Numbered from the stretch's first letter, positions 1-9,461 are shown. The stretch is 64,000 nt of DNA from Acetobacter lovaniensis (GCF_014207635.1 NZ_JACHIE010000002.1:1-64000); one strand, 5' to 3'. Numbers and translations are program-made. Notes: generated by a model from the letters alone, not told the origin.

Positions 1-551
1 GTACGTAGTCGTGGCGCTCCCATGACGTATCTGTCCCATAAGGCTTCCTTCCACTCACGTGAAAATAATACCCCATCAAATCCCGGGACTAAACAGCTAG
101 GAACTTTTTATTCAAAAATCTGTTAGAAAAAATTTTATTGATATAAAAACAAAATTAATATGTATATGTTATTTTAGTATTGGGAAAATAATTTTAAAAA
201 TATCCATAAAATATAACAGTATTTCCTTATTCCAAAAAACCGGAAACAAAACAGTACACCTGACAAGCCTGACTACCGACCGGAACCTGCTCCCACGTCA
301 TCAACAATCAGGCATTTGACCCCAAGCCCCCTGAAGCAGGCAGACCGCCATATCGCCGGAATACGGTCATGGCCCATCAGGGTATCAGGCGTCCCTGCCT
401 AAAATCGGAGTGAGGGGAGTATCTGGCCATGGCTGTCCGGTACTCTTCACAAGCCTGATGCACACGGCCTCATAGATGAGCATGACAAACTGCGCCGTGC
501 AGATTGGCCACCTATGCCGCTACGGGACAGACCACTGGGGGTATAGGCCAC
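1..551. other. Non-coding left edge, no gene recognised
   Basis: No credible coding frame is visible on either strand. Positions of about 100-250 are very A+T-rich compared with the rest of the window; 300-550 returns to normal composition. The segment lies downstream of the minus-strand gene that ends at 552. It may hold that gene's terminator or decayed DNA, but I see no clear hairpin plus T-run and no recognisable insertion-sequence ends. Confidence 0.4.
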
Positions 552-1469
552 TCAGGCCCGTGGCGGTATCTTGTGGAACAGTTTTTTAACTTCGCGCCAT
601 GCCTGCAACCCCAGCCCGTGGGGTGACAGGTTGGTGTATTTAACATCAATCAGCGTCACGTTTCCTGCGGCGGCAAGTGTATGCATGCCCTCAGTATAGG
701 GGGCGTAACCTGCGGGCCTGCGAATGGCCGGACCGGCATGGGTTCTCACCTTTTGCGTGGTCAGTTCATCAAAAACAAGAGGGCGAATGGCCCCGCCATA
801 GGTATGGGTACAGTCCTGTACGGGCAGGATAACCTTGCCATCCAATACGCAAGGAGTGCCACCGGGGCGGGTACTGGCGTTGTCCAGCCTTACTGGGTTG
901 GAGGGGTGGCGCTGCCATGGACCAAGCAGGTCTGGAGCATAGGCAAGGTGGAGTTCGCCCACCGGGGCTGCCGGGCGGCGGGCGGGTGTGTAAAACAGCC
1001 ACCACAGCCCGTCATGGAAAAAGGGAGTTGCATCCACGGCAATATCCTCACCAAGAGGAATAACAGCCGCCTCCTCCCACTGGTCGGGAAAGCTGATGGC
1101 CCGATACAGCGTGAGCCTGCCCGAGTGGTGGGCCTCTGGCAGCATCCATGTCTGCCCGTCAGCTTCAAAAACATAGGGATAGGAGAGGTGCCACGGTGTC
1201 TGGAGCGCCTTGCGCTGCTCCTTGAGGTTAAAGGCCGCATCATAGATAAAGACATCTATGGAGCCTACGCGCACGCGGTGGTCGTAATCTTCTACAAACA
1301 CATACAGCCTGCCATCACGCCACAGGCCAAACGGATCTGCGCGAAAGCAGAAGCTGCGCATGGGAGGGGTCCAGACAACGGGCAGACCCTCAAGTGTGCC
1401 ACGTTCAAGAATGGCAGAGAGGGGGCTGTCTACAATACCAACGCGCCAGATGTCTTTTCGCAGTCCCAT
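552..1469 (-). CDS. Five-bladed beta-propeller protein, glucosamine inositolphosphorylceramide transferase N-domain-like
   Basis: A 305-residue protein whose blade-like repeats resemble the GINT1 N-terminal/GH43-like beta-propeller: RADPF near the N-terminus, then HLSYPYVFEADG, WMLPEA, DATPFFHDGLWWLFYT. Proteins of this type occur in polysaccharide clusters, some fused to glycosyl- or formyltransferases, so a role in transferring or modifying a surface glycan is inferred. The exact reaction is not known. I chose the ATG at 1469 because AAAGGA precedes it at good spacing; an in-frame ATG at 1511 (319 residues) is possible but has no clear ribosome binding site. It lies just downstream of the flippase gene on the same strand, so the two are probably co-transcribed. 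Confidence 0.65.
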   Translation of the reverse strand: MGLRKDIWRVGIVDSPLSAILERGTLEGLPVVWTPPMRSFCFRADPFGLWRDGRLYVFVEDYDHRVRVGSIDVFIYDAAFNLKEQRKALQTPWHLSYPYVFEADGQTWMLPEAHHSGRLTLYRAISFPDQWEEAAVIPLGEDIAVDATPFFHDGLWWLFYTPARRPAAPVGELHLAYAPDLLGPWQRHPSNPVRLDNASTRPGGTPCVLDGKVILPVQDCTHTYGGAIRPLVFDELTTQKVRTHAGPAIRRPAGYAPYTEGMHTLAAAGNVTLIDVKYTNLSPHGLGLQAWREVKKLFHKIPPRA

Positions 1470-1535
1470 GGTGACGTATTCCTTTCTTGTCGGGTCGGTT
1501 TCTGGAGCCATCCCGAAAAGGACAGCATGCTCTGC

Positions 1536-2879
1536 CTAGCTCGGCGGAAGCTGGCCTGCGGGCCGGGACCGGGCGACCTTGTCGTTGAGCTGGCGCAGGA
1601 CGGGAAGCGCACAGGCCACAAACATCATCAGTGAAGCCAGAAGGGTTTCCAGTGATGCGCCCTTGATGCCGCCAAACGCCATGAACACAAAAAGAAGCGG
1701 AAAATAAAGGCACATCACAATCATACGCCACCGCAGGAGAATGGAAACCCTGTCGATCATGACAAGGAACGGTTCCAGCGGGATCAGGCAGATGTCCAGC
1801 AGGGAGCCACCAACAAGCAGCAGGAGTATGGTTTGCTGGCCGGGCCAGACATCATGCAGCATATAAGAAAACAGACGGTTGCCGACCGTTGCCGTCAGCA
1901 CAAGCGAAAGTGCTGAAAATGCAATGATGAGACCAAATATCTTGAGGATAACAGTGCGTATGCCCTGCCAGTCCTGCGCATCCCGCAGGCGGATGAATTC
2001 CGGGTAGAGTGTTGGAATCATCAACTGCGCGGGTTTGGCCAGTCCGTTGCTGATCTGCCGCGCCACCTTGTACACTGCGGCCTCGCTCGCCCCCAGCCTG
2101 CCGCCAATCAGCAGCGTGGCGCCTTGTGAGAAAAAGGATTCCAGAACCTGATTCACACTTGTCCTGACCGTGTAAGACCATATGCCCGCAATGCCAGTTC
2201 TGCCCAGAATGATATGGGAGAAGGACGGAAAGCCACCGGTCTGTTTCTTGACCAGATACACCCCGGCACAGCTACAGGACACAAACATGGTCAACTGGGT
2301 CAGGGACCAGACAAGCAGGAAGTAGCCAATGCCAAAATGGAAGACAAAGCCGATACCCGTGCCACCTGTGCGCACACATGTTGTTAAAAATTCATAGACA
2401 GGAACAAGCTTAAAGCGGTTGCACAAACGCAGCATACCGGTTGACCAGCCTGTATTCATGAAAAAAATGGTCAGCATGCACAAGGCGGCGTCAATCTGGA
2501 CCTGCGGGCTCCACCCCATAAAGGAACCACCCAGCAGGGCTACACCGCCCAGCCCCACAACCATACCGACCAGCCCGCTGATAAAATCCGCACGGATGCA
2601 GAAGACGAGCACATCATAAAATCGGTCAAACCGCTTCTGTTCAAAATCGCTGGTGCCGTAATGCAGAAGAGACTGCCACGATTGCAGGTGCGTGATATCA
2701 CACACCATGGCGGCAAAAGTGATAACAAGCAGCATGACGCCAAAATCCTGCAAGCCCAGTGTCTGGGCTGCCCAAGCGACATAGACAAAACTGCATACGG
2801 CATTGATCACACGGCTGCCGATCAGGATTCCTGTGTTCCCCAGAATACGAACAAAAACAGAATGGTGGCTGTGGTCCAT
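1536..2879 (-). CDS. Wzx-like polysaccharide flippase / O-antigen transporter
   Basis: A 447-residue, strongly hydrophobic inner-membrane protein with roughly a dozen predicted membrane spans. It begins with the typical N-terminal pattern of the polysaccharide-transporter branch of the MOP superfamily (GSRVINAVCSFVYVAWAAQTLG), followed by LQDFG. A cytoplasmic stretch around residues 270-300 (VYKVARQISNGLAKP, LYPEFIRLRD) is typical of Wzx/RfbX proteins. The expected role is flipping an undecaprenyl-linked glycan to the periplasm. Its neighbours are GT4 glycosyltransferases and the beta-propeller protein, which fits. Substrate specificity cannot be read from the sequence. Confidence 0.8.
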   Translation of the reverse strand: MDHSHHSVFVRILGNTGILIGSRVINAVCSFVYVAWAAQTLGLQDFGVMLLVITFAAMVCDITHLQSWQSLLHYGTSDFEQKRFDRFYDVLVFCIRADFISGLVGMVVGLGGVALLGGSFMGWSPQVQIDAALCMLTIFFMNTGWSTGMLRLCNRFKLVPVYEFLTTCVRTGGTGIGFVFHFGIGYFLLVWSLTQLTMFVSCSCAGVYLVKKQTGGFPSFSHIILGRTGIAGIWSYTVRTSVNQVLESFFSQGATLLIGGRLGASEAAVYKVARQISNGLAKPAQLMIPTLYPEFIRLRDAQDWQGIRTVILKIFGLIIAFSALSLVLTATVGNRLFSYMLHDVWPGQQTILLLLVGGSLLDICLIPLEPFLVMIDRVSILLRWRMIVMCLYFPLLFVFMAFGGIKGASLETLLASLMMFVACALPVLRQLNDKVARSRPAGQLPPS

Positions 2880-3302
2880 GCGATCTCACATATCAAAGGC
2901 TCGAATTGCGGCTTTTACACCAATTGGCGGCATGGGGAAAACAAGGCTCAGACCTGAGTACCCCCTGCCCGCACAGAAAGCATTACGTTATAAAAATACC
3001 TGAAAAACATATGTTTTTATTTATAGTTTATTTGAAAAAAATTTAAACGAACAACAAACTTACCACACAAAGGTAACTTCCTTTTTATATATTAAGAATA
3101 TACCTTTATCCATCCAAGAAGATGCGTATTTTGCAGGAAATGTTAAAAATAAATTTAATTTAATCGGGCAATGTTGCGCTTGGCCTGTGTAGAATATAGA
3201 TGAAATTGAGTTCTCTTGTTTCTATACAAAACCTTCATAAATCCTATTTTTTGGAGACAAGGCGGGAATTTTAGGAACTCTCCCTCAATAAAGATATCGG
3301 TA
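2880..3302. promoter_or_regulatory. AT-rich divergent intergenic region between the flippase and first glycosyltransferase
   Basis: 423 bp with no coding frame, A+T-rich from about 2990 to 3240, lying between two divergently transcribed polysaccharide genes. It should contain both promoters. Several TATA-like hexamers are present (for example TATAGA near 3195), but none has a well-spaced -35 partner that I would defend. A TTG codon at 3216 extends the downstream gene by 29 codons, but those codons look non-coding. Confidence 0.45.
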
Positions 3303-4436
3303 ATGGAACGTTTTGCAAGCCGGAAGCTTTTTAAAATAGGTGTTGTTCTTAGGGACTTCAGGCTTGGCGGAAGCGAGCGTGTCGCCATTGGTCTTGCCAA
3401 CTACTGGTCAGGCCTTGGCTTTCCGGTAACCGTGTTTGCCGGGCGCAGTGAAGGCGAAATGCGCGATCTGCTTTGCCCGGAAATTATCGTGCATTCAGCA
3501 TCAATCCCGACAACTGTTCCTGATAAACATCTGGGCGAAAAAACAGCCCGTGCTGCAAAGCGGCATTTCCGGACCAACCCCGTGCAGGCGTGTTATGTGC
3601 CGGGCAATGGCCATTGGCCCATTACCCGGCGGCTGGCACAACTGCCTGAGCGGATCAGGCCGACGCTTGTCTCTCAGGTCAGTTCCCCCATTTTCCGGCA
3701 GATGCGTACCCCGCTATCGCAGTGGCTGTATAATTTGCGCATGCGGTTTTTGCTGCGTGCCAGCGATCATGTCGTAGCTGTCAGCCATGAACTGGCCAGA
3801 GACACCCGCACCGTCCTGAAAGGCAGGGAGGTCAAGGTCATTCCTCTGCCCGTTGTGTGGGAGGAGCATGATCTTGTGCCTGTACCAGACAATGCGGCAC
3901 TGAACATTCTGGCCGCAGGCAGGCTGGTGCCGGTCAAGGGATTTGATGTGCTGATCAAGGCCATTGCCCTTGTAAAAAAACAGTGCCCCACGGTACGCCT
4001 GACCATCTGTGGCGAAGGCCCCGAACGCCCAAGGCTGGAAAATCTGATCAGCACTCTGGATTTGCACGACAACGTGGTGCTGGCGGGTTATGTCTCATCC
4101 ATCCGACCGTGGCTGGATATGTGCCGCATGTTTGTCCTGTCCTCCTACGCCGAAAGCTATGGAGCGGTTCTGGTGGAAGCTCTGGCTGCGGGACGGCAGA
4201 TTGTCAGCACCCGCTGCACCCCTGCGTTACAGGACCTGATGCAGGTGCCATGGATCGGGGAGGCCGTATCCGTGGGGCAGCCCTATGCCTTGGCAAACGC
4301 CATTATACGCCTGCAGGCCCAGCCCCCCCCGCCATGTGAAAAACTGGCCGAAACCGTACGCACCTTCCATCTGGCCCATGGAGGGCAGCATTACCTTTCC
4401 CTGCTGTTATCCGGGTCTGAAGAACAGAACGGATAG
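3303..4436 (+). CDS. GT4 family glycosyltransferase (paralogue A)
   Basis: A retaining GT-B glycosyltransferase of 377 residues that transfers a sugar from a nucleotide donor to a growing glycan. The N-terminal Rossmann domain opens with IGVVLRDFRLGGSERVAIGL, the glycine-rich acceptor loop. The C-terminal donor domain has AAGRLVPVKGFDVLIKA, ICGEGPERPRL, and the EX7E signature in AESYGAVLVEALAAG. It shares end-to-end architecture and many identical blocks with the gene at 5715-6845 (for example the RVAIGLANYW versus RIAIRLANYW segment and VLVSQISS-like blocks), so the two are tandem paralogues flanking a different GT4 gene. I chose the ATG at 3303; a TTG 87 bases upstream is in frame but less likely. 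Confidence 0.82.
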   Translation: MERFASRKLFKIGVVLRDFRLGGSERVAIGLANYWSGLGFPVTVFAGRSEGEMRDLLCPEIIVHSASIPTTVPDKHLGEKTARAAKRHFRTNPVQACYVPGNGHWPITRRLAQLPERIRPTLVSQVSSPIFRQMRTPLSQWLYNLRMRFLLRASDHVVAVSHELARDTRTVLKGREVKVIPLPVVWEEHDLVPVPDNAALNILAAGRLVPVKGFDVLIKAIALVKKQCPTVRLTICGEGPERPRLENLISTLDLHDNVVLAGYVSSIRPWLDMCRMFVLSSYAESYGAVLVEALAAGRQIVSTRCTPALQDLMQVPWIGEAVSVGQPYALANAIIRLQAQPPPPCEKLAETVRTFHLAHGGQHYLSLLLSGSEEQNG

Positions 4437-4535
4437 GCCCTGCTGATGCAGCGCCACGCGTATGCGTATTCTCCCGGCGTGCCGGTTCTGACTATGTGAC
4501 CTTCTGGTGAACTTCTGCTCCGTGCAGAAAGGGGA

Positions 4536-4563
4536 TTGGTCTAAACTGCTCACCAATGATAAT
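4536..4563 (+). promoter_or_regulatory. Candidate sigma-70 promoter for the second glycosyltransferase
   Basis: TTGGTC (4536-4541) and GATAAT (4558-4563) are separated by 16 bp, about 80 bp before the ATG at 4644. A perfect TATAAT also occurs at 4574-4579 but lacks a good -35. The 207-bp gap 4437-4643 holds no other gene. The call rests on hexamer similarity alone. Confidence 0.35.
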
Positions 4564-4643
4564 AAAATGCAGCTATAATTATTGCATGCTCCCTTAACCC
4601 TGTGCCGGGTGCTTGCTGTTCGGGCGTATAAGGGCGGCATGAC

Positions 4644-5705
4644 ATGCGCGTAGGCTTTCTCATTCAGCACATCAATGGTCTGGGCGGTACGGAACGGACC
4701 GCCTGTGCTGTTATGAATGGTCTGGCCGAGCATGCAAGCGTATGCCTGATCGAACTCTGGTCACAAGGTCCTGCCGCGTATGGGCTGGACCCCAGAGTAC
4801 AAACCGTCTCTCTTTTTACCAGACATGTGCCCATGCTCAGCCACTGGGCAAGTCTGGTCTGGCAGTGTTACAGACAGATCGGTGCGTTGGGGCTGGATGT
4901 TCTGGTCGTGGTGGAAAGCACGCATGCCCTGTACGGTGTTGCCGCCTGCCGTCTGGCCGGTATTCGCTGCGTTGTCTGGGAGCATTTTAACTGCAACGTG
5001 GACATGGGCAAGCGCAAGCGCCGCTGGGGGCGCTGGATAGCATCGCGCTGGGCGGATGATATTGTAACCCTGACCAGCAGGGACATAGCCCTATGGCATC
5101 AAAAACTGGCTCCAAAAGCCAGACTGGTCTGTATTCCCAATATGGTGCCTGCCCTGCCGCCTGTGCATTATGACCCGGATTCACGCCTTGTTGTCGCCAT
5201 TGGTCGGCTGACGCACCAGAAGGGGTTTGACAGACTTCTGGCTGTCTGGGAAAAAATCATACAGGACAGGCGCGCCACAGGCTGGACCTTGCAGATCATA
5301 GGCTCTGGCCCGGAACAGGACCAGTTACGGCGCAGGGCTGAATCCCTTACGCGGGTGGACTTCATGCCTGCGCAGAATGATGTCAGCGCTGTTTATGCAC
5401 GCACTGGTATTCTGGTTTCCACGTCACGGTATGAAGGCCTGCCCATGGTCATGCTGGAAGCACAGGCGGCGGGCATACCGATTGTCGCCTTTGACTGCGA
5501 AACAGGACCTTCTGAAATTATTGTATCAGGAGAGACGGGTTTGCTTGTCACACAGGATGATACGCAGGGGTTTGCCAGCGCTGTTCTTGATCTGATGGAT
5601 GACCGGGCCATGCGTGTCAGTTTTTCCGAGGCAGCCAGAGTGCGCTCCAGCCAGTTCTCACCTGAGAAAATTATAGAAAAATGGAGAAATCTTCTAAAAG
5701 TTTGA
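4644..5705 (+). CDS. GT4 family glycosyltransferase
   Basis: A 353-residue GT-B enzyme. The N-terminal domain begins MRVGFLIQHINGLGGTERTA, with the glycine loop used for acceptor and donor binding. The C-terminal donor domain contains VAIGRLTHQKGFDRLL, IIGSGPEQDQL, and the EX7E motif in YEGLPMVMLEAQAAGIPIV, followed by GPSEII. This is the layout of GT4 galactosyl-, glucosyl- and mannosyltransferases of polysaccharide clusters. It is not a close copy of its two GT4 neighbours. It ends 9 bp before the next gene and is probably co-transcribed with it. Confidence 0.85.
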   Translation: MRVGFLIQHINGLGGTERTACAVMNGLAEHASVCLIELWSQGPAAYGLDPRVQTVSLFTRHVPMLSHWASLVWQCYRQIGALGLDVLVVVESTHALYGVAACRLAGIRCVVWEHFNCNVDMGKRKRRWGRWIASRWADDIVTLTSRDIALWHQKLAPKARLVCIPNMVPALPPVHYDPDSRLVVAIGRLTHQKGFDRLLAVWEKIIQDRRATGWTLQIIGSGPEQDQLRRRAESLTRVDFMPAQNDVSAVYARTGILVSTSRYEGLPMVMLEAQAAGIPIVAFDCETGPSEIIVSGETGLLVTQDDTQGFASAVLDLMDDRAMRVSFSEAARVRSSQFSPEKIIEKWRNLLKV

Positions 5706-5714
5706 AAATATATC

Positions 5715-6845
5715 ATGGATAAAGACATGGAGTGTGCGGAACTGTCAAGCATTGGTGTGATCATTCACGATTTCAAGTTCGGTGGTTCGGAAAGAATAGC
5801 CATCAGACTTGCAAATTACTGGGCCAGAAACGGGTTTTCGGTAACGGTGTTCTGCGCCTCCGTTCAGGGGGAAATGCACCATCTCCTTTCCGCTGACGTC
5901 AGGGTGGTCTGCACTTCCACTGCTCTGGCACGTCATTATGGCAGCATGTACCAGCTTGCACGCAAGGCACGGCAGTATTTTGCCGAACATCCCGTGGATT
6001 TTTGCTATATTCCGGGTAATTATCACTGGCCTGTCACGCATGAACTGGCCCGTCTGCCATTACCTTTACGGCCTGTTCTTGTCTCCCAGATCAGTTCCCT
6101 TATTTACAAACCTGGTCGTTCGCAGTTCAAGCAGATGCTGTTTAACATGCGTATGCGCTATCTGCTGAACAGGAGCGACCTTGTGGTAGCCATGGACAGC
6201 CTGAGCGCACGCCAGAGCAATGCCATTCTGCGCAGGACAGACACTCTGGTCATACCCCTGCCCGCATTGGGTGAAACAAGTGCTCCTCCCACGCCCCCGC
6301 CTGCAACACTGTCTGTTGTCGCCGCAGGCCGCCTGACTGAACAGAAGGGCTTTGATGATCTTGTCAGGGCTTTTGCACAGGTGCGGCACACGCTGCCACA
6401 GGCCAGACTGACCATTTGCGGGGAGGGCGAGGAAAGACCGGTTCTGGAACAGCTTATCCGCCGGTATGGACTGGAGGACTGTGTCAGGCTGGTCGGGTAT
6501 GTGCAGAACATACGCCCGTATCTGGATAAAAACGCCATTTTTGTCCTTTCTTCCCGCCGGGAAGGATATGGTGCGGTGCTGCTGGAAGCGCTGGAAGCCG
6601 GGCGTTATGTGGTGACAACGGATTGCACACCAGCCGTACATGATATTTTTGACGATGGCGTTTGTGGCAGGGTTGTGCCGCCCAACAACCCGAAGGCTCT
6701 GGCCAAAGGTCTGGTTGAGGCTTTGCGTAGCCGACAGGATATTACCCGCCTGACCGGGGAGCGTGTGGCCCGTTTTCGGATCAACGTTGGTGCGCAGAAA
6801 TATATTGCAGCCGTAGAAAACAAAATGCGCGCAGATCGGGTATAA
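5715..6845 (+). CDS. GT4 family glycosyltransferase (paralogue B)
   Basis: A 376-residue GT-B enzyme paralogous to the gene at 3303-4436. It shares the opening DFKFGGSERIAIRLANYW, the middle block containing PGNYHWPVTHELARLP, the donor-domain block AAGRLTEQKGFDDLV, ICGEGEERPVL, and the EX7E signature in RREGYGAVLLEALEAG. It probably adds a sugar to the same surface glycan as its neighbours. The nine-base gap from the upstream gene argues for one transcript. An in-frame ATG four codons in (5727) is an alternative start; neither has a strong ribosome binding site. Confidence 0.83.
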   Translation: MDKDMECAELSSIGVIIHDFKFGGSERIAIRLANYWARNGFSVTVFCASVQGEMHHLLSADVRVVCTSTALARHYGSMYQLARKARQYFAEHPVDFCYIPGNYHWPVTHELARLPLPLRPVLVSQISSLIYKPGRSQFKQMLFNMRMRYLLNRSDLVVAMDSLSARQSNAILRRTDTLVIPLPALGETSAPPTPPPATLSVVAAGRLTEQKGFDDLVRAFAQVRHTLPQARLTICGEGEERPVLEQLIRRYGLEDCVRLVGYVQNIRPYLDKNAIFVLSSRREGYGAVLLEALEAGRYVVTTDCTPAVHDIFDDGVCGRVVPPNNPKALAKGLVEALRSRQDITRLTGERVARFRINVGAQKYIAAVENKMRADRV

Positions 6846-7184
6846 ACAGCACAGCCATGAAGCCGGTTAGCCAGTCTTGGCCATGAGGTCCGCTCCACGT
6901 CTTTAGCGGCTGGAGGCGACACTGCTGTTGCCGCGAGCCAGTATGGCGCTCCCCGTCAGGTCAAACCCTGCTTTAAACCGCTCCTGGTTTAAGAAAGACA
7001 GAAAGCCCTGTGCGGTAAAAAATTGACCTCAGTAAACAACCGAAGTGTTTTCCGCCAGAATCTCGTGAACATGCGACCCTGATCCTTCCGCGAGAAAAAA
7101 AGACCCCGCTCGCCCGTCAGCCAGTGGTGATGATGGCGCCCTCAAGGCTGGGTAGCGCCCTGCCCGCCTTCAATAACAGGCATT
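6846..7184. other. Intergenic region with no recognised gene
   Basis: 339 bp between the end of a plus-strand glycosyltransferase gene and the 3' end of the minus-strand metR-like gene. No coding frame matches anything I know on either strand. I do not see a convincing terminator or tRNA. Confidence 0.4.
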
Positions 7185-8078
7185 TTATTCTCTGGGTTCA
7201 GAAGCAAATTTTATAAAATCTGCAAGATATTTAATATCGTCATCAGTTTCCCGATGACCAAGAAATATCTGTTTCGCAATCCCTTTTTTGCCCAGCTTCA
7301 CGGGATGAAGTTCAAAACGGGCGGCATACTCCTCCACAAGCCAGCGTGGAAGTGCCGCAACACCTCTTTCATGCGCCACCATCACCAGCATGATGTCCGT
7401 TGTCTCGATCTGCTTCTGTTGCCGGGGAGCAATCCCTGCTGGTTGCAGAAACTGCGTGTAAATATCAAGCCGTTCGGACGGAACGGGATAGGTAATCAAT
7501 GTTTCGTCTGCAAGCTGCTCCGGCAGGACAAATTTTGCATGCCGTAAAGGATGTTCCGGACCAACAGCCAGCACAAGTTCATAATCAAAGACCGGCGTGA
7601 ATATCAGGCCGGGTTTGTAAAGCGGATCAGGTGTCACCAGAATATCAATTTCATTACTGAACAGCGCACCAATCCCGCCGAACTGAAACTTCTGCCTCAC
7701 ATCCACATCGACCTTTGGCCATCTCTCCAGATAGGGTGAGACCACCTTCAGAAGCCACTGATAGCAGGGATGACACTCCATACCGATACGGAGTGTGCCC
7801 CGCCCACCATTTGCAAACTGCTCAATGCGGCCTTCCGCCAGCTCAAACTGCGGAAGCAGCCGGTTCGCCAGTGACAACAGCCATTCTCCTGCCTGCGTGA
7901 GCACAAGAGAACGCCCCTCCCGCCGCCATATCTTGACACCAAGCTGCTGTTCAATCTTGCGGATGGAATGGCTGAGAGCTGGCTGGGTCAGGTGCAGACG
8001 CATCCCTGCGGCCGTCAACGAGCCTTCCCGTGCGACTTCCCGAATAATTGTCAGATGACTACGTTCCAGAATATTCAT
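7185..8078 (-). CDS. metR: LysR-family transcriptional regulator, MetR-like
   Basis: A 297-residue LysR-type regulator. The N-terminal winged helix-turn-helix spans about residues 1-60 (VAREGSLTAAGMRLHLTQPALSHSIRKIE). The effector-binding domain contains FANGGRGTLRIGMECHPCYQWLLKV, which matches MetR proteins more than generic LysR members: MetR carries the same MECHPCYQWL-type block for homocysteine response. It is divergent from metF across 111 bp, the classical arrangement for a MetR target. It is expected to activate methionine genes when homocysteine accumulates and to control its own promoter. Confidence 0.85.
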   Translation of the reverse strand: MNILERSHLTIIREVAREGSLTAAGMRLHLTQPALSHSIRKIEQQLGVKIWRREGRSLVLTQAGEWLLSLANRLLPQFELAEGRIEQFANGGRGTLRIGMECHPCYQWLLKVVSPYLERWPKVDVDVRQKFQFGGIGALFSNEIDILVTPDPLYKPGLIFTPVFDYELVLAVGPEHPLRHAKFVLPEQLADETLITYPVPSERLDIYTQFLQPAGIAPRQQKQIETTDIMLVMVAHERGVAALPRWLVEEYAARFELHPVKLGKKGIAKQIFLGHRETDDDIKYLADFIKFASEPRE

Positions 8079-8100
8079 GCCTTGCCCAATAAATGCACAA

Positions 8101-8121
8101 ATTTCATATACTGATAGAAAT
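8101..8121. promoter_or_regulatory. Candidate MetR operator between metR and metF
   Basis: An inverted repeat ATTTC-N11-GAAAT lies in the metR-metF intergenic region. It has the T-N11-A geometry of LysR-type binding sites and sits 69 bp before the metF ATG and 23 bp before the metR start. The half-sites are related to, but not identical with, the enterobacterial MetR consensus. Binding is inferred. Confidence 0.45.
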
Positions 8122-8189
8122 ATATCATTTCAGTTCATTTTTACAAACCTTTATCCTAAGGACTTAACAATTCGTTCGGACAGTTTTCC

Positions 8190-9278
8190 ATGGTTTCAAC
8201 CGACAATTACGACCTTCGTCATATTGCATTCAAACACGGGCGAGAGTTTGAAAAATGCATCAATGGCCTGCCCTCGCGCAGGTTCGACACCCCGATGCCT
8301 GTCATGTCCTTTGAGTTTGTCCCACCCGGAACCCGCATGATGGCGCAGCGGTTATGGCGCTGCATCCGGTATCTGGCACCACTCTCACCCCGCTTTGTCT
8401 CGGTGACTTATGGAGCTGGCGGAACCACACGGACCGGCACTGTCTCCACCGTATTGCGTCTGAAGCGGGAGACTGACCTTGTCCCCGCCGCCCACCTGAC
8501 CTGTACCGGAGCAACCCGCAGGGATGTGGATGACCTCGCCCGTCGCTACTGGGCTGCTGGTGTCAGGCATATCGTGGCCCTGCGTGGTGATCCCCCCACA
8601 GGCTCTGCTGATGATCCCCCGCAGTCGGGCGGTTATGCCTATGCCAGCGATCTTGTCGCGGGCCTGCGCCGCATTGCGGATTTTGAAATCTCCGTCGCCG
8701 CCTACCCTGAAACACATCCTGCCGCCCTGAGTCCGCAAGCTGATCTGGATAATCTCAAACGCAAGCTCGATGCCGGAGCAACACGCGCCATAACCCAGTA
8801 TTTCTTTGATGCTGAGACCTACCTGCGTTTTTTTGACCGGTGTCTGGCGGCCGGAATAACAGCACCGATCATTCCCGGCATTATGCCAGTCTCGGACTAC
8901 GGGCAGATTGCCCGCTTCTCGGCATTATGTGGCGTAACGGTGCCAGACTGGCTGACCCATCTTTTTGAAGGCACCGTAGAGAACCCAGAGCTCCGTCGTA
9001 TCATCGCCAGCATTGTGGCGGTGGAGCAAATCCGCACTTTACAGGCTTATGGTATCAATGAATTTCATATCTCCACGTTGAATCGTTCTGACCTTACCTA
9101 CGCGATTGCCCATATTCTTGGGGCTCGCCCCACGGAGCAACACGCAGCGGATAACCGGTTACAATGTTCAGAAACGGCTGAAATCACCGATGGGCAAAAC
9201 GCCCCGACAGATTGTGACACCACCGGACAGACACAGGAAGATGCCCCTCCCTTCATGCTGCGCACCCAGTTCGGGTGA
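8190..9278 (+). CDS. metF: Methylenetetrahydrofolate reductase
   Basis: A 362-residue cytoplasmic flavoprotein of the MetF family, which reduces 5,10-methylene-THF to 5-methyl-THF for methionine synthesis. Visible landmarks are the catalytic glutamate in SFEFVPPG (about residue 42), SVTYGAGG, HLTCTG, HIVALRGDPP, YPETHP, ITQYFFDAE and GIMPVSDYGQIARFS, in family order. The conserved core ends near ILGARP. The last 45 or so residues are a low-complexity extension, which makes it longer than the roughly 300 residues usual for bacteria. It starts after a weak GGA motif and is divergent from metR. Confidence 0.93.
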   Translation: MVSTDNYDLRHIAFKHGREFEKCINGLPSRRFDTPMPVMSFEFVPPGTRMMAQRLWRCIRYLAPLSPRFVSVTYGAGGTTRTGTVSTVLRLKRETDLVPAAHLTCTGATRRDVDDLARRYWAAGVRHIVALRGDPPTGSADDPPQSGGYAYASDLVAGLRRIADFEISVAAYPETHPAALSPQADLDNLKRKLDAGATRAITQYFFDAETYLRFFDRCLAAGITAPIIPGIMPVSDYGQIARFSALCGVTVPDWLTHLFEGTVENPELRRIIASIVAVEQIRTLQAYGINEFHISTLNRSDLTYAIAHILGARPTEQHAADNRLQCSETAEITDGQNAPTDCDTTGQTQEDAPPFMLRTQFG

Positions 9279-9461
9279 GCGTCCCGCATGACCAGAGGGG
9301 AAGTCCTTCTTCTGGTTTGTGGATTTTCCCTCAGACAATCACAGGGTCAGGGTCGGCTGGAAGCCGGTGTGGCGGAACCGCGGACACCCACAAAAATTCT
9401 GGCGTCATGGAAGGCAGGAACAGTGCCATGCCCTCCTGATGATATCTCGCCCAGACGCCTG

